NCBI GenBank assembly: GCA_964505535.1
Contig: CAZDIU010000004.1
Span: 1-53,612 of the forward strand
DNA from: JAABRU01 sp964505535
GTDB lineage: Bacteria > Desulfobacterota > Desulfobacteria > Desulfobacterales > Desulfococcaceae
DNA: 53,612 nt
Direction: 5' to 3'
Shown: positions 15,486 to 24,768 of the stretch, in pieces
Layout: the number at the start of each line of letters is the position of its first letter
Position numbering within the stretch: the first letter of the stretch is position 1
The notes under the pieces: generated by a model
Database searches by the model: none
What the model saw: the letters and a program-made list of their open reading frames with translations, nothing else
What the model was told of the DNA's origin: nothing
Made by a program: the position numbers and the translations under genes

Positions 15486-15583
15486 AGACAGGGTCCGGAG
15501 AGGGGAAACCCGGACACCGCTTCTGTTTCCTGAACAGGAACTTACGTTGACTTCCCTTAAACAGACTGATAAGATAAAAAATT

Positions 15584-17590
15584 ATGGTACCAGGAAATAT
15601 TGTGGAATACATAGACCGGCAGAAGATTGTGTGCGCTGCCGTGCTGGAAATAAAAAATGAACGGCTCCGTCTTCTGACTGAAAACAACCGTGAGGTCAAA
15701 CTTTCGGTATCCCGGCTTTCTCACAGGGGAAAAATGAGTGTCAGCCTCTCAGCAGGCAGGGACAGGATCTCTGATTTCCTGAAAGAGCGGGCAGCGCAGC
15801 GGAAAACCCTGGCTGAAGGCATTGACATCCGCGAACTGTGGGAAGTGCTGAGCCCCGAGCAGGAATGGATTGATCTGCAGACCATGACCGCCTTCTGCTT
15901 TCCGGATTCTCCCACAGACGATCATGAATCTGCCGTAATTCGGGCTTTGTTTGCCGACCGGCTGTATTTCCGGTTCAATCATGATCAGTTTTTTCCCCAT
16001 ACAGAAGAACAGGTGGATCAGATAAACGCCAAAATCAGAGAGGAGGAACGGAAACGGCGGATTACGGAAAGCGGGGGAGACTGGGTCAGGAGCATTCTGT
16101 CCGATCCGGGCACAGATTCCCGCACTGTCCTGCCCCGGCTTACGGAAGAACAGCAGGAATGGATCAGAATTCTGCAGTCCTGTTATCTGTTTGAAAAGGA
16201 AAGTCCGCACTGGGAACTGGGCAGGGACATGCTGGCAAGAGCCGGCATCAGTGACACGGAAAACCTCTTCCGTTTTTTTGTCAAAATCGGTATATGGGAT
16301 TCGGATGAAAACATTGATCTGCACCGTTACGGCGTTCCCACTGACTTTCCTGAAAGAATCATGGAATGCATCACCCCTCGGCTCCCTTTTTCTGCAGCCT
16401 CGTCCGCAGACAGCCGACGCAGAGATCTGACCGGGCTTCCCATCATCACCATTGACGGTCAGGCCACTCTGGATTTTGATGATGCCCTGAGCCTGGAGAA
16501 AAAAGAGGATCATTATGTGCTTGGCGTCCATATCGCGGATGTGGGACATTTTGTGGAAAAAGGAAGTCCCCTGGATCGGGAGGCTGTGCAGCGGGGCAGC
16601 TCCATCTATATGCCGGATCGCAGGATATCCATGCTTCCGCCGTGTCTGGCTGAAGATCAGTGCAGTCTGAAGGCCGGAGAAATCCGGCCGGCCACCACCA
16701 CCCTGATCCGGCTTCGGCCCTCAGGGGACATTATCAGTTCCGAGGTCTGTTCCAGTATAATCCGGGTGGCACGGCAGCTTACCTATCATGAAGTGAACTG
16801 CATGGTTGAGGAGGACAGCGATATTGCCATCCTGTATGACATCGCGCGCCAGTTCCGGAAAAGAAGACTTGCCGACGGAGCTGTGCAGATATCCCTGCCG
16901 GAAATCAATGTCTGGATGGATGATCGCGGGGAACTGACTGTCACCCGGATCAACCGGGAAAGTCCGGGCAGGATGCTGGTGGCCGAAATCATGATCCTGG
17001 CCAACTGGATCAACGCGGGGTTTCTTGCGGAAAACCGGATGCCCGCGATTTTCCGATCCCAGCCGTCACCGCGGGAACGACTGTACAAAGAGGATGAGGG
17101 CTCCCTTTTTCAGAACTGGATGCAGCGCAAACTGCTGAGCCGCTTTGTCCTGAGCACAGAACCGGAATATCATTCAGGACTGGGGCTGGATGCCTATGTC
17201 ACAGTCACATCCCCCATCCGGAAATACTCGGATCTGATTACCCAGCGCCAGATCCGGGCTGTGTTCGGTTTGAACAGCCCCTATTCCGCGGAGGAGGTTC
17301 AGCAGACCATCCATTCCCTCGAACTCCCCATGAGTTATGTCTCCAAACTTCAGAACCGGCGGAAACATTACTGGCTGCTGAAATATCTGGAAAGGAAAAC
17401 CGGTCAGAAAGAGGAAGCCATTGTTCTGGGAAAAAGGAGAAACTCCTATCAGGTGCTGATGACGGAATATATGATCGAATGCACCATCCCCGCAACCGGG
17501 GGTATCAGCCTGAAGCCCGAGGATGTGATACAGGTGACCATACAGCATGTGGATGCCAGAAAAGAAATTCTGAACGTCTTCATGGGGTGA
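15584..17590 (+). CDS. RNB-domain exoribonuclease (RNase II/R family)
   Basis: 668 residues. RNase II-type enzymes degrade RNA processively 3' to 5'. The RNB catalytic motif is IDGQATLDFDDALSLE at about 287-302, with the metal-binding aspartates conserved. HIADVGHFVEKGSPLDREA and the later YVTVTSPIRKYSDLITQRQI are strong RNB signatures. The N-terminal portion is divergent, with no clear cold-shock domains, and the C-terminal S1 region is short. This resembles the shorter bacterial 'ribonuclease II family' proteins of deltaproteobacteria rather than classic Rnr. It begins 98 bases after the lipoprotein gene. Confidence 0.88.
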   Translation: MVPGNIVEYIDRQKIVCAAVLEIKNERLRLLTENNREVKLSVSRLSHRGKMSVSLSAGRDRISDFLKERAAQRKTLAEGIDIRELWEVLSPEQEWIDLQTMTAFCFPDSPTDDHESAVIRALFADRLYFRFNHDQFFPHTEEQVDQINAKIREEERKRRITESGGDWVRSILSDPGTDSRTVLPRLTEEQQEWIRILQSCYLFEKESPHWELGRDMLARAGISDTENLFRFFVKIGIWDSDENIDLHRYGVPTDFPERIMECITPRLPFSAASSADSRRRDLTGLPIITIDGQATLDFDDALSLEKKEDHYVLGVHIADVGHFVEKGSPLDREAVQRGSSIYMPDRRISMLPPCLAEDQCSLKAGEIRPATTTLIRLRPSGDIISSEVCSSIIRVARQLTYHEVNCMVEEDSDIAILYDIARQFRKRRLADGAVQISLPEINVWMDDRGELTVTRINRESPGRMLVAEIMILANWINAGFLAENRMPAIFRSQPSPRERLYKEDEGSLFQNWMQRKLLSRFVLSTEPEYHSGLGLDAYVTVTSPIRKYSDLITQRQIRAVFGLNSPYSAEEVQQTIHSLELPMSYVSKLQNRRKHYWLLKYLERKTGQKEEAIVLGKRRNSYQVLMTEYMIECTIPATGGISLKPEDVIQVTIQHVDARKEILNVFMG

Positions 17591-17691
17591 ATTGCAGGGA
17601 TCAGCGGAGAGCCTGCAGCACTGCCGGTGATCGGTAATCTGAAAAAACACACAGACTGTTTACGGGTGACGGTTCACTGACAGAGGGGCGC

Positions 17692-19494
17692 ATGTTTGCT
17701 TCAGTTCTTTTCAGAAGAATTTTCTTTTCCCTTGTGCTGATCAGCCTGAGCCTGGATCTGCTGCTGATTTTCCACTGCACATGGCTGACAGAGCAGTATG
17801 TTCAGGAAGCGAAGCATGCGGACCCCATCCGGAATATCAGACTGATCGCGCAAATGATCAGTCAGCAGACTGGTGAAAAAATTTCCGGGAAAGCGGATGC
17901 TTCCGGCAAAACACTGTCATCCGAATTCCGGCGCTTACTGTCAGAAAAAAAAATCGGAAACACAGGGTATGTATTCATCTTTGACAGCGGACTGCATCTC
18001 ATTTTCCACCCGGATCCCCGGGTGAAAAAAATTCCGGTCCCTGATCCGGGCAGAAAGCTGCCTCCCCCTGAACACCCGCAAACAGATGAATCTGTTGTTT
18101 CCTGTTTTTCGGACAGGGGAAAAACTGTCTGGATGACATATATAAAAGAACGCGCATGGTATCTTGCCTTATCCATGGATGCGGATGAGGCGGAACACCG
18201 CTGCATAAAATTCCGGAACCGGATTCTCTTATCCTTTTTTGCGGCAGAAATCCTGTTTCTGCTGATATGCGCGCTCCTGCTGCACGCTTTTCTCTGGCCA
18301 TTGAAATATCTTCAGGATATGGCAGCCGAATTTATGCTGACCCCCGGTCTTTCCGAAAGGGGTTTTGTCGCGGACAGGGGAGAAATCGGCATTCTGTCAT
18401 GGGCCCTGCACCGCATGACAGCGCAGATCCGGGAAAACATGCGGAAAATCAAACTCCTTGAGCGTGAACGTGCAAACCTGATCCGCTCCAATGAGCGGGC
18501 CAGGGAGCGGGCCTATGAGATGGGCAAAAGCAGGGAAAAACTGGAATGGAAAATGCGGATGTACCGGGATGCCGAGGCTGCCCTGCGGCAGAGTGAGGAA
18601 CGGTACCGTTCCATGCTGGAAAATATCGAAGAGTGCTTTTATGAAGCGGATCTGCTCGGCAACCTGGTTTTTTTCAATGATGCGCTCTGCCGCATGCTGG
18701 GATACAGCAAGGAAGAGCTCCTGGCCATGAATTTCCGGGATTTTATGGAAGAAAGCACCGCGGAGAAAGCGGAAAAGACCTTCACAAAGGCATTTGAAAC
18801 CGGAATACCGGCCAAAGGTTTTGAGTGGACCCTCATCCGCAAAGACGGTTCCTCCTGCTATGTGGAAATCTCGGTTTTTCTCATCAGGGATGAGAAAGGT
18901 GAAATTCTTGGGTTTCGGGGGGTTGCCCGCAATATCAGCGATCTGCTCTACCTGATTTACCATGATTCTCTCACCGGTCTTTACAACCGCAAAGCTTTCT
19001 TCCAAAAACTTAAGGAAACACTGGCCTATGCCCGCCGGGACAATAATGAGAAAAACATTTTTTACATGGATCTGGACAGATTCAAACAGGTCAACGATGA
19101 TTACGGCCATGATGTGGGCGATGAGATTCTCAAGGAGGTGGCTGCCCGCCTGAAAAGCACTTTGCGGGAAACTGATCACATCTGCAGGCTCGGCGGAGAT
19201 GAATTTACCGTGATTCTGAACAATACGGCCAATTCCAATCCCGCGGAAGCAGCCCGCCGGATTATCGAAAGTCTTTCCCGTCCCTACATTGTAAAGGAAC
19301 ACCTGATTGATTTCATCACCCCCAGCATCGGCATCAGCACATATCCCAGGGATGCCGCGGATGTGGAAACCCTGGTAAAATGCGCGGATATGGCCATGTA
19401 CGCGTCCAAAAAACACAGGGGATGTTTCACTTTCTACGGCAAATCCCTGGAAGATGCGGAAGAACCCAAAGGGAATAACGCACAATCTTTATGA
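17692..19494 (+). CDS. Membrane diguanylate cyclase: Cache-like sensor, HAMP, PAS, GGDEF
   Basis: 600 residues. A first membrane helix (about 8-27) is followed by a periplasmic region with a Cache-like pattern (IGNTGYVFIFDSGLHLIFHP). A second helix lies at about 178-203, then a HAMP-like region, a coiled-coil segment, a PAS domain (about 300-415) and a GGDEF domain (about 425-590). The active-site loop is GGDEF and the product-inhibition site RETD lies five residues ahead, so it should be a working, feedback-inhibited cyclase making c-di-GMP. The start follows GAGGGGCGC. It lies 124 bases upstream of the hydrogenase-like sensory cluster in the same direction, so a functional link is possible but unproven. 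Confidence 0.9.
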   Translation: MFASVLFRRIFFSLVLISLSLDLLLIFHCTWLTEQYVQEAKHADPIRNIRLIAQMISQQTGEKISGKADASGKTLSSEFRRLLSEKKIGNTGYVFIFDSGLHLIFHPDPRVKKIPVPDPGRKLPPPEHPQTDESVVSCFSDRGKTVWMTYIKERAWYLALSMDADEAEHRCIKFRNRILLSFFAAEILFLLICALLLHAFLWPLKYLQDMAAEFMLTPGLSERGFVADRGEIGILSWALHRMTAQIRENMRKIKLLERERANLIRSNERARERAYEMGKSREKLEWKMRMYRDAEAALRQSEERYRSMLENIEECFYEADLLGNLVFFNDALCRMLGYSKEELLAMNFRDFMEESTAEKAEKTFTKAFETGIPAKGFEWTLIRKDGSSCYVEISVFLIRDEKGEILGFRGVARNISDLLYLIYHDSLTGLYNRKAFFQKLKETLAYARRDNNEKNIFYMDLDRFKQVNDDYGHDVGDEILKEVAARLKSTLRETDHICRLGGDEFTVILNNTANSNPAEAARRIIESLSRPYIVKEHLIDFITPSIGISTYPRDAADVETLVKCADMAMYASKKHRGCFTFYGKSLEDAEEPKGNNAQSL

Positions 19495-19618
19495 TGTTAT
19501 TGACTTTTTCTGATTTCTGTGGAATGAATAGTCAGCCCCTTTTTATATACGGGTGCCTTTTTGTCCTTTTTATGTATGACTGTCTGAAACAACAGCAAAT
19601 TTTTGGGAGATTCAGAAA

Positions 19619-20119
19619 ATGGCGGAATTTGAGCATCCTCATCATGAAGACATCAGCGGGGAAATGTGGCAGAAAGTTGACAGTATTATTGCGGAACATG
19701 CGGGCCTGCCCGGTTCCATCATTGCAGTGCTGCGGAAAAGTCAGGAGGTTGTCGGTTATCTGCCGACAGAACTGATGGATTATATCAGTCTGGGCATGAA
19801 CCTGCCCCGCAGCGATGTTTTCGGCGTGGCATCCTTTTATGCCCTTTTCTCCATGACGCCCAAAGGCAGAAACACGATCAGGGTATGCACCGGAACAGCC
19901 TGCTATGTGAAAGGAATCAAGGAAGTGATCAGCCGCATCAGCAACAAATACGACATGGCAGAAGGATGCACCACAGCGGATCGCTGTTTTTCTCTGGAAT
20001 CGGTCAGATGTCTGGGAGCATGCGGTCTGGCCCCGGTAATGGTCATCAGCGGGGATGTCTATGGCGCTGTCAAACCGGATACCGTTCTGGATATCCTGGC
20101 GCGATATGAAACCCCATAA
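19619..20119 (+). CDS. NuoE-like [2Fe-2S] ferredoxin
   Basis: 166 residues with the thioredoxin-like [2Fe-2S] fold of Complex I NuoE. Its four ligand cysteines sit in VCTGTAC and RCLGACGLAP (Cx4C, Cx3C). It starts after GGGAG. It is the first gene of a five-gene cluster with two DRTGG proteins, an ATPase and an H-cluster-like protein. In clostridial and deltaproteobacterial genomes, NuoE-like proteins accompany NADH-linked or sensory [FeFe]-hydrogenase relatives, so here it probably passes electrons to or from the last gene product. There is no NuoF-like flavoprotein next door. Confidence 0.88.
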   Translation: MAEFEHPHHEDISGEMWQKVDSIIAEHAGLPGSIIAVLRKSQEVVGYLPTELMDYISLGMNLPRSDVFGVASFYALFSMTPKGRNTIRVCTGTACYVKGIKEVISRISNKYDMAEGCTTADRCFSLESVRCLGACGLAPVMVISGDVYGAVKPDTVLDILARYETP

Positions 20120-20139
20120 CCTGAAAACTGGCAATATTT

Positions 20140-20493
20140 ATGAAATTATCTGAGGTTAGGGATACTTTGCGTGCGGAAGTCCTGACAGGGGAGGAGTATA
20201 TGGACAGATCCGTATTCGGCGGCGGCGGTGCGGATCTGATGGAAGATATTCTGGCAACCGTGGCAAAAGGGGCCGCCCTGCTGACAGGTGTGACCACAGA
20301 ACAGGTAATCCGTACAGCCAGAATTGCCGAAGTCGGGGCCGTCATATTTGTCAGGGGGAAAAGACCCGGGCAGAAAGTCATTGATATGGCGAAATCCTAT
20401 AACCTGCCGGTGATGCTGACAGAATATTCCATGTTCGTGTCAAGCGGACGTCTGTATATGAACGGTCTCAGGGGACTGGACGGATCATGGTAG
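20140..20493 (+). CDS. DRTGG-domain protein, copy 1
   Basis: 117 residues, a stand-alone DRTGG domain. Motifs: MKLSEVRDTLRAEVLTGEE at the start, then GGGGADLMEDILATVAKGA and AKSYNLPVMLTEYSMFVSSG. DRTGG domains occur in phosphotransacetylase and in CBS/HprK-related regulators and are thought to bind ligands or mediate association. Very similar to the next gene, suggesting tandem duplication. It starts 20 bases after the NuoE-like gene. The ribosome site is weak, consistent with coupling to the gene ahead. Confidence 0.82.
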   Translation: MKLSEVRDTLRAEVLTGEEYMDRSVFGGGGADLMEDILATVAKGAALLTGVTTEQVIRTARIAEVGAVIFVRGKRPGQKVIDMAKSYNLPVMLTEYSMFVSSGRLYMNGLRGLDGSW

Positions 20494-20585
20494 TTCAGGT
20501 GCCGGATATTGGAGGGCCTGGTGCGGGGCAATCCGTTTTTTCACTTCCTGAAATCTGAATCCCTTAACGCATTGCGGCATAAGCG

Positions 20586-20939
20586 ATGAAATTACATGAA
20601 ATACAGCAGGCACTGAATGCCTCTGTTCTGACCGGGGAAGATCAGTTGGACAGGGATATCCGCACGGCAGGGGCCAGTGATCTGATGAGTGACATTCTGG
20701 CCGGAGTCGCTGAAGGATGCGTGTTCCTTACAGGGCTGACCACTGTGCAGACCATTCGGACAGCAGTGGTGTCCGGTGTGAGTGCAGTGGTCTTTGTGCG
20801 GAACAAAATTCCCCCGCAGGAAGTCATTGACATGGCAAAAAAGGAAGGCATTCCGCTGCTGTCCAGCCCCTGGTCCATGTTTGTGTCCTGCGGCCGGCTT
20901 CATGCCCTGGGACTGACAGGACTCAACGGAGCCAGATGA
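20586..20939 (+). CDS. DRTGG-domain protein, copy 2
   Basis: 117 residues, same length as the preceding gene and clearly paralogous (MKLHEIQQALNASVLTGEDQ, then GASDLMSDILAGVAEGC and KEGIPLLSSPWSMFVSCGRL). The 92-base gap from copy 1 is the largest in the cluster. Its stop is followed after one base by the ATPase start, so the two are probably translated together. Differences from copy 1 are spread along the whole sequence, which points to an old duplication with possible division of labour. Confidence 0.82.
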   Translation: MKLHEIQQALNASVLTGEDQLDRDIRTAGASDLMSDILAGVAEGCVFLTGLTTVQTIRTAVVSGVSAVVFVRNKIPPQEVIDMAKKEGIPLLSSPWSMFVSCGRLHALGLTGLNGAR

Positions 20940-20940
20940 T

Positions 20941-21381
20941 ATGGGTGAGGCAATCCTGCACAAAGTTTTCCCCATCAACAAAAAAGACTTTGTCCATGCG
21001 GGCGAGGCATCGATCCATGCCAAAAATCTGCTCAAAGCCATCAATATGGATCCGGGGCTGATCCGCCGCTCTGCCATCTGCGGTTATGAGGGGGAGATGA
21101 ATGTGGTCATGCACGGCGGAGAGGGTTTTCTGGCCATCCGTATTGAGAAAGATCGGATCGTTCTGGAACTTTCAGACAACGGCCCCGGGATTCCTGACAT
21201 TGAACTTGCCCTGCAGGAAGGATATTCCACTGCCTCCGACGAGTTCCGGGAAATGGGTTTTGGCGCGGGCATGGGATTGCCGAACATGAAAAAAAATGCC
21301 GATGAGTTTGAACTCTCCTCCCGTGTGGGAAAAGGAACACAGGTGCGCATGGTATTCTTCCTGAAGAGCAAAGGAGGATAA
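20941..21381 (+). CDS. GHKL ATP-binding protein, anti-sigma-factor kinase-like
   Basis: 146 residues with the histidine-kinase/RsbW type ATP-binding fold: EGEMNVVMHGGEGFLAI (N box), LSDNGPGIPDIELALQEG (G1 box), GFGAGMGLPNM (G2-like) and GKGTQVRMVF. No dimerisation or phosphoacceptor domain. Such stand-alone kinases resemble anti-sigma factors; in the same neighbourhood in other genomes they sit beside H-cluster proteins and are presumed to relay redox state to gene expression. It abuts the DRTGG gene on one side and the H-cluster protein on the other. Confidence 0.82.
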   Translation: MGEAILHKVFPINKKDFVHAGEASIHAKNLLKAINMDPGLIRRSAICGYEGEMNVVMHGGEGFLAIRIEKDRIVLELSDNGPGIPDIELALQEGYSTASDEFREMGFGAGMGLPNMKKNADEFELSSRVGKGTQVRMVFFLKSKGG

Positions 21382-21383
21382 AG

Positions 21384-22703
21384 GTGGAGAACATCACGGC
21401 TCCCCGGTATGTGCGTTTTGATGCGGATCTCTGCACAGCCTGCTGTGACTGTGTGCGGATATGTCCCACCCATGCGCTGCGCATACGGAAAGGCCGGCCG
21501 GTTCTCCAGACTGATCAGTGCATCGGGTGCGGGGAATGCATCCGAATCTGTTCCGCAGGAGCTGTGTCCGCATCCACCTGTGAGCTGAAACCGTTCGCCG
21601 ATGATCAGATTTCTGTTGCCATGGTTTCGCCAGTTCTCTATTCCCAGTTTCCCGGTGTTCCGCCTGAAACTGTCCTGCAGGGCATTCGGCGTCTGGGATT
21701 TACGCACACGGTGGATATGTCCTATTTTCTGGAAATGTTCCAGTTTGCCACAGAAGACTTCATCCGGCGCAACCATAAAGAAGAAAAGGCCCCCTGGCCG
21801 CTCATTTCCCCTGTCTGCCCTGTGGTGGTTCGGCTGATTGCCTACAAATATCCAAGTCTTCTTGCCCATGTCATGCCGGTTTCCAGACCCGTTACCCTCA
21901 TGGCCGGAGAAATCAAGCGTCTGCTTACAGAAAGATATGAAACAGCCCGGCATCCCTTCCATCTTTATTATATCGTTCCATGTCCCACCAAAATGGAACC
22001 CAGCCGGGTGTCTTTTCTGAAAAACCGTTCCTATGTGGTCAGGGCACTGGGCTTCAATGATATTTTCGGAGAATTGATTCGGGAGATCCAAAAAGGAGTG
22101 CAGCCCCCCCTTCCCCCTGATCTTTTTGACAGTTACGGTGCCACAGTCAGCAGCCTGATATGGGGAATCTCCGGCGGTGAAATCGCAGATCTCCAAATTG
22201 AACACACCCTGGCAGTTTCCGGTCTGAAGGAAACCATGTCCTATCTGGAAAAAATTGAGATGGGCATGTTCCGGGACATGGAATACATTGAATTCAGAAC
22301 CTGCCGTGAGGGATGTGTGGGCGGCATTCTGACAGCCATTGATCGGTATCTGGCCAAAAGGGATGTGCAGAAAACCATTCTCCAGAACGGCATTGAAAGA
22401 CGGGTTTCCCGCAGTGAGTTTCTGCGTTTTTATCAGGAAGGCTGTTTTGTCAAAAAGGCCAGTCCTGCGGCCATGCGCCAGATTTTCGGAATTCATCAGG
22501 AACCCCTGTCTTTGGAAAACATGGCGGAAATCTACACCATCATGAGCCATATCAGGGGGAAAAACTGTGCGGCCTGCGGCGCGCCGGACTGCCGCACCTT
22601 TGCCGAGGATGTGATCAGGGGAAAGGCATCCCTGGAAGACTGTCTGGAACTGCGCGCGCGGGCAAAAAACATTTCCGGCCTCCCTTCTGACAAGGCCCTG
22701 TAA
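21384..22703 (+). CDS. [FeFe]-hydrogenase-like H-cluster sensory protein (HydS-like)
   Basis: 439 residues, starting at GTG after AAAGGAGGATAAAG. Two [4Fe-4S] ferredoxin motifs lie at the N-terminus (cysteines about 17-27 and 46-56). The H-cluster domain follows: LISPVCPVVVRL (ligand Cys about 143), VPCPTKMEP (Cys about 199) and EFRTCREGCVGGI (Cys about 307 and 311). All four H-cluster ligands are kept, but the proton-transfer cysteine that precedes the first ligand in true hydrogenases is Val. A [4Fe-4S] domain (CAACGAPDCRTFAEDV) ends the protein. This fits the putative sensory group rather than a rapid catalyst. Maturases are not in the window. Confidence 0.85.
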   Translation: MENITAPRYVRFDADLCTACCDCVRICPTHALRIRKGRPVLQTDQCIGCGECIRICSAGAVSASTCELKPFADDQISVAMVSPVLYSQFPGVPPETVLQGIRRLGFTHTVDMSYFLEMFQFATEDFIRRNHKEEKAPWPLISPVCPVVVRLIAYKYPSLLAHVMPVSRPVTLMAGEIKRLLTERYETARHPFHLYYIVPCPTKMEPSRVSFLKNRSYVVRALGFNDIFGELIREIQKGVQPPLPPDLFDSYGATVSSLIWGISGGEIADLQIEHTLAVSGLKETMSYLEKIEMGMFRDMEYIEFRTCREGCVGGILTAIDRYLAKRDVQKTILQNGIERRVSRSEFLRFYQEGCFVKKASPAAMRQIFGIHQEPLSLENMAEIYTIMSHIRGKNCAACGAPDCRTFAEDVIRGKASLEDCLELRARAKNISGLPSDKAL

Positions 22704-22721
22704 CCATTGTGTCTGATGATT

Positions 22722-24713
22722 TCAGACCCGGAAGCCCCTCACCTGTGAACGAAACTGTCTCAGCATCTCCCGGTTCCCTTCCTCTCCGTAGCGCATTCGG
22801 ATATACAGGGCTGTAATCTCTGAAATTTCCTTTTTCAGATCCGGCAGAGCGGATATGGCTGCCTCTGCATAATCCGCAGGCCCCATTTCCGGTTTCCGGG
22901 AAATGCCTTTTCTTTCCAGTTTCCTGCAAAATCTCTCATATACTTCCCGCACCGGGTCTTTTGGTTTCGCGGATTTGTGCCGCATACGCAGGAAAAACAG
23001 AAAAAACAGCACTCCGATAAGCCCTGCGGCCACCAGAGCGGTTTTGAGAATCCACTTCCATCCCTCCACCCGGATGCCCAGTTTCGCTATCAGACCGGTC
23101 TGATCCTGAAGGGAGTAGGTCATAATCCACTGGTTCCAGTAAGCGTTCACCATGTCCCATCTAAATCTCATATTGATCAGAAGATTTCCCATCCACCCGG
23201 TTTTGGGTATGGAAAAGAAACGGAAAAAATCATTGGCGGCAAGAGCATCCTCCAGTCGTCCTTCCACTCTTTCCGGCGCAACAACGGCTGTGGGATCTGT
23301 CCGTGTCCATCCTTTTCCGGAAAACCACACTTCAGCCCAGGCATGGGCATGGGCCTGACGCACAATCAGATATCCGCCATAGGGATTGATCTCACCGCCC
23401 TGATACCCGGCCACCGCGCGCGCAGGTATGCCGGCCGCACGCATGAGAAAGACAAAAGCCGAGGCATAATGTTCACAGTAGCCTTTGCGGGTTCCAAAAA
23501 GAAAATCATCCACCGGCTGCATACCCAGCAGAGGCGGTTCCAGGGTGTAAACAAATCCGTTTTCCCGGAAATACCGAAGTGCTGTTTTCACGATTTCTTC
23601 CGGAGACATGCCGGATGCTGCCCAGGTTTGGGCCATTGCTGCGGATCGGGGATTGGCTCCCGGAGGAAGATCCGTAACGCTTCTTTCCCATTTTTCCAGA
23701 GGGCCGGTATCATAGGAAGTACAGGAAGTCATTTGGTACAGTTTGCGCTCCCCCACGGGACGGTGTGACATGAGGGTGAAATCCCCCAGCAGATATCCGC
23801 CAGCCGGTTTTGTGACTGGCATATCCAGGGCAAAGAGCCACCGGTCATTGTGCGGTTCCAGTGTGATGGTGTAATTCACAGGATTTTCCGCCCGGACCAG
23901 GGAAGTGTTTGCGGGAAGCCTGATCCCCCTTGTCCATTCCCGGCCATCAAAGTGCGTGAAAACAATGCCCCGCCAGTAAAGCAGTTCCTGAGGGGGAACC
24001 GAATCCTCAAAAGTGACCCGGAACGCAATGGCATCATTTTGCGCCAGAGAGGAAAGTCTTCCCGGTGACATTTTGTCTGAAAAACCGGATCTGCCCGTGC
24101 GCTGGGCAATCCCCATAATATTCCCCTGTATGCGGGGAAAGAGAAAGAAAAGAATAAGCATAACCGGAATGGCCTGCAGCATAATCACAGCGGCCAGCCG
24201 GAATTTCTGTTTGACAGAACCAGCAGGATGCTGCAGATGAATCAGCACCGCGGTGGTAAGCAGCACCGAACTGAACATATAAAGGGTCATGCCCAGTTCA
24301 TCGCTGTAGAAAAGGTTGGTGATGACCATGAAATAGGCCAGAAACAGGCTGATCATGTAATCCCGGTAACAGCGGGATTCCAGCGGCTTGAGTCCTGCCA
24401 TGACCGAAAGAAGGGCCACATACGCGTCCGTGTGCAGCGCTCCACCGAAGGAAACCAGGGCTCCGCCGAATCCGGCAATGGCCAGAAAAGCAGTGAAATA
24501 TCTGTTCATCACAGGCCATGCCTTTCCGGATGCCCGCCAGATGAATCCCCACAGCCCGATGCACCAGAAGATGACCCACAGATGCAGGTTGTTCACATGG
24601 GGAATGGTGGCCGCGAGCAGGGCCAGAAGAATGGGACGGAGCTGCCTGTCATAGACAGGGGATTTTTTCTTTTCTGCCAACTGCGTATTCAGTGTCTGCT
24701 CCTTTTCCGGCAT
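22722..24713 (-). CDS. TgpA-like membrane transglutaminase
   Basis: 663 residues: several N-terminal membrane helices (DUF3488-like, about 28-215), a periplasmic transglutaminase core, a further helix at about 565-590 and a cytoplasmic DUF4129-like tail. The catalytic triad is visible: Cys in RKGYCEHYASAF (about 412), His in QAHAHAWAEVWF (about 457) and Asp in TDPTAVV (about 472). TgpA of Pseudomonas is essential and acts in the envelope. Here it is a single gene, convergent with the H-cluster gene and separated from it by only 18 bases. A DUF58/MoxR pair that often precedes tgpA is absent. Confidence 0.88.
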   Translation of the reverse strand: MPEKEQTLNTQLAEKKKSPVYDRQLRPILLALLAATIPHVNNLHLWVIFWCIGLWGFIWRASGKAWPVMNRYFTAFLAIAGFGGALVSFGGALHTDAYVALLSVMAGLKPLESRCYRDYMISLFLAYFMVITNLFYSDELGMTLYMFSSVLLTTAVLIHLQHPAGSVKQKFRLAAVIMLQAIPVMLILFFLFPRIQGNIMGIAQRTGRSGFSDKMSPGRLSSLAQNDAIAFRVTFEDSVPPQELLYWRGIVFTHFDGREWTRGIRLPANTSLVRAENPVNYTITLEPHNDRWLFALDMPVTKPAGGYLLGDFTLMSHRPVGERKLYQMTSCTSYDTGPLEKWERSVTDLPPGANPRSAAMAQTWAASGMSPEEIVKTALRYFRENGFVYTLEPPLLGMQPVDDFLFGTRKGYCEHYASAFVFLMRAAGIPARAVAGYQGGEINPYGGYLIVRQAHAHAWAEVWFSGKGWTRTDPTAVVAPERVEGRLEDALAANDFFRFFSIPKTGWMGNLLINMRFRWDMVNAYWNQWIMTYSLQDQTGLIAKLGIRVEGWKWILKTALVAAGLIGVLFFLFFLRMRHKSAKPKDPVREVYERFCRKLERKGISRKPEMGPADYAEAAISALPDLKKEISEITALYIRMRYGEEGNREMLRQFRSQVRGFRV

Positions 24714-24768
24714 ATGTCAAACCCAGACCGCATATAACGGGCAGAAAAAACCGGATAACCATAAAAAA

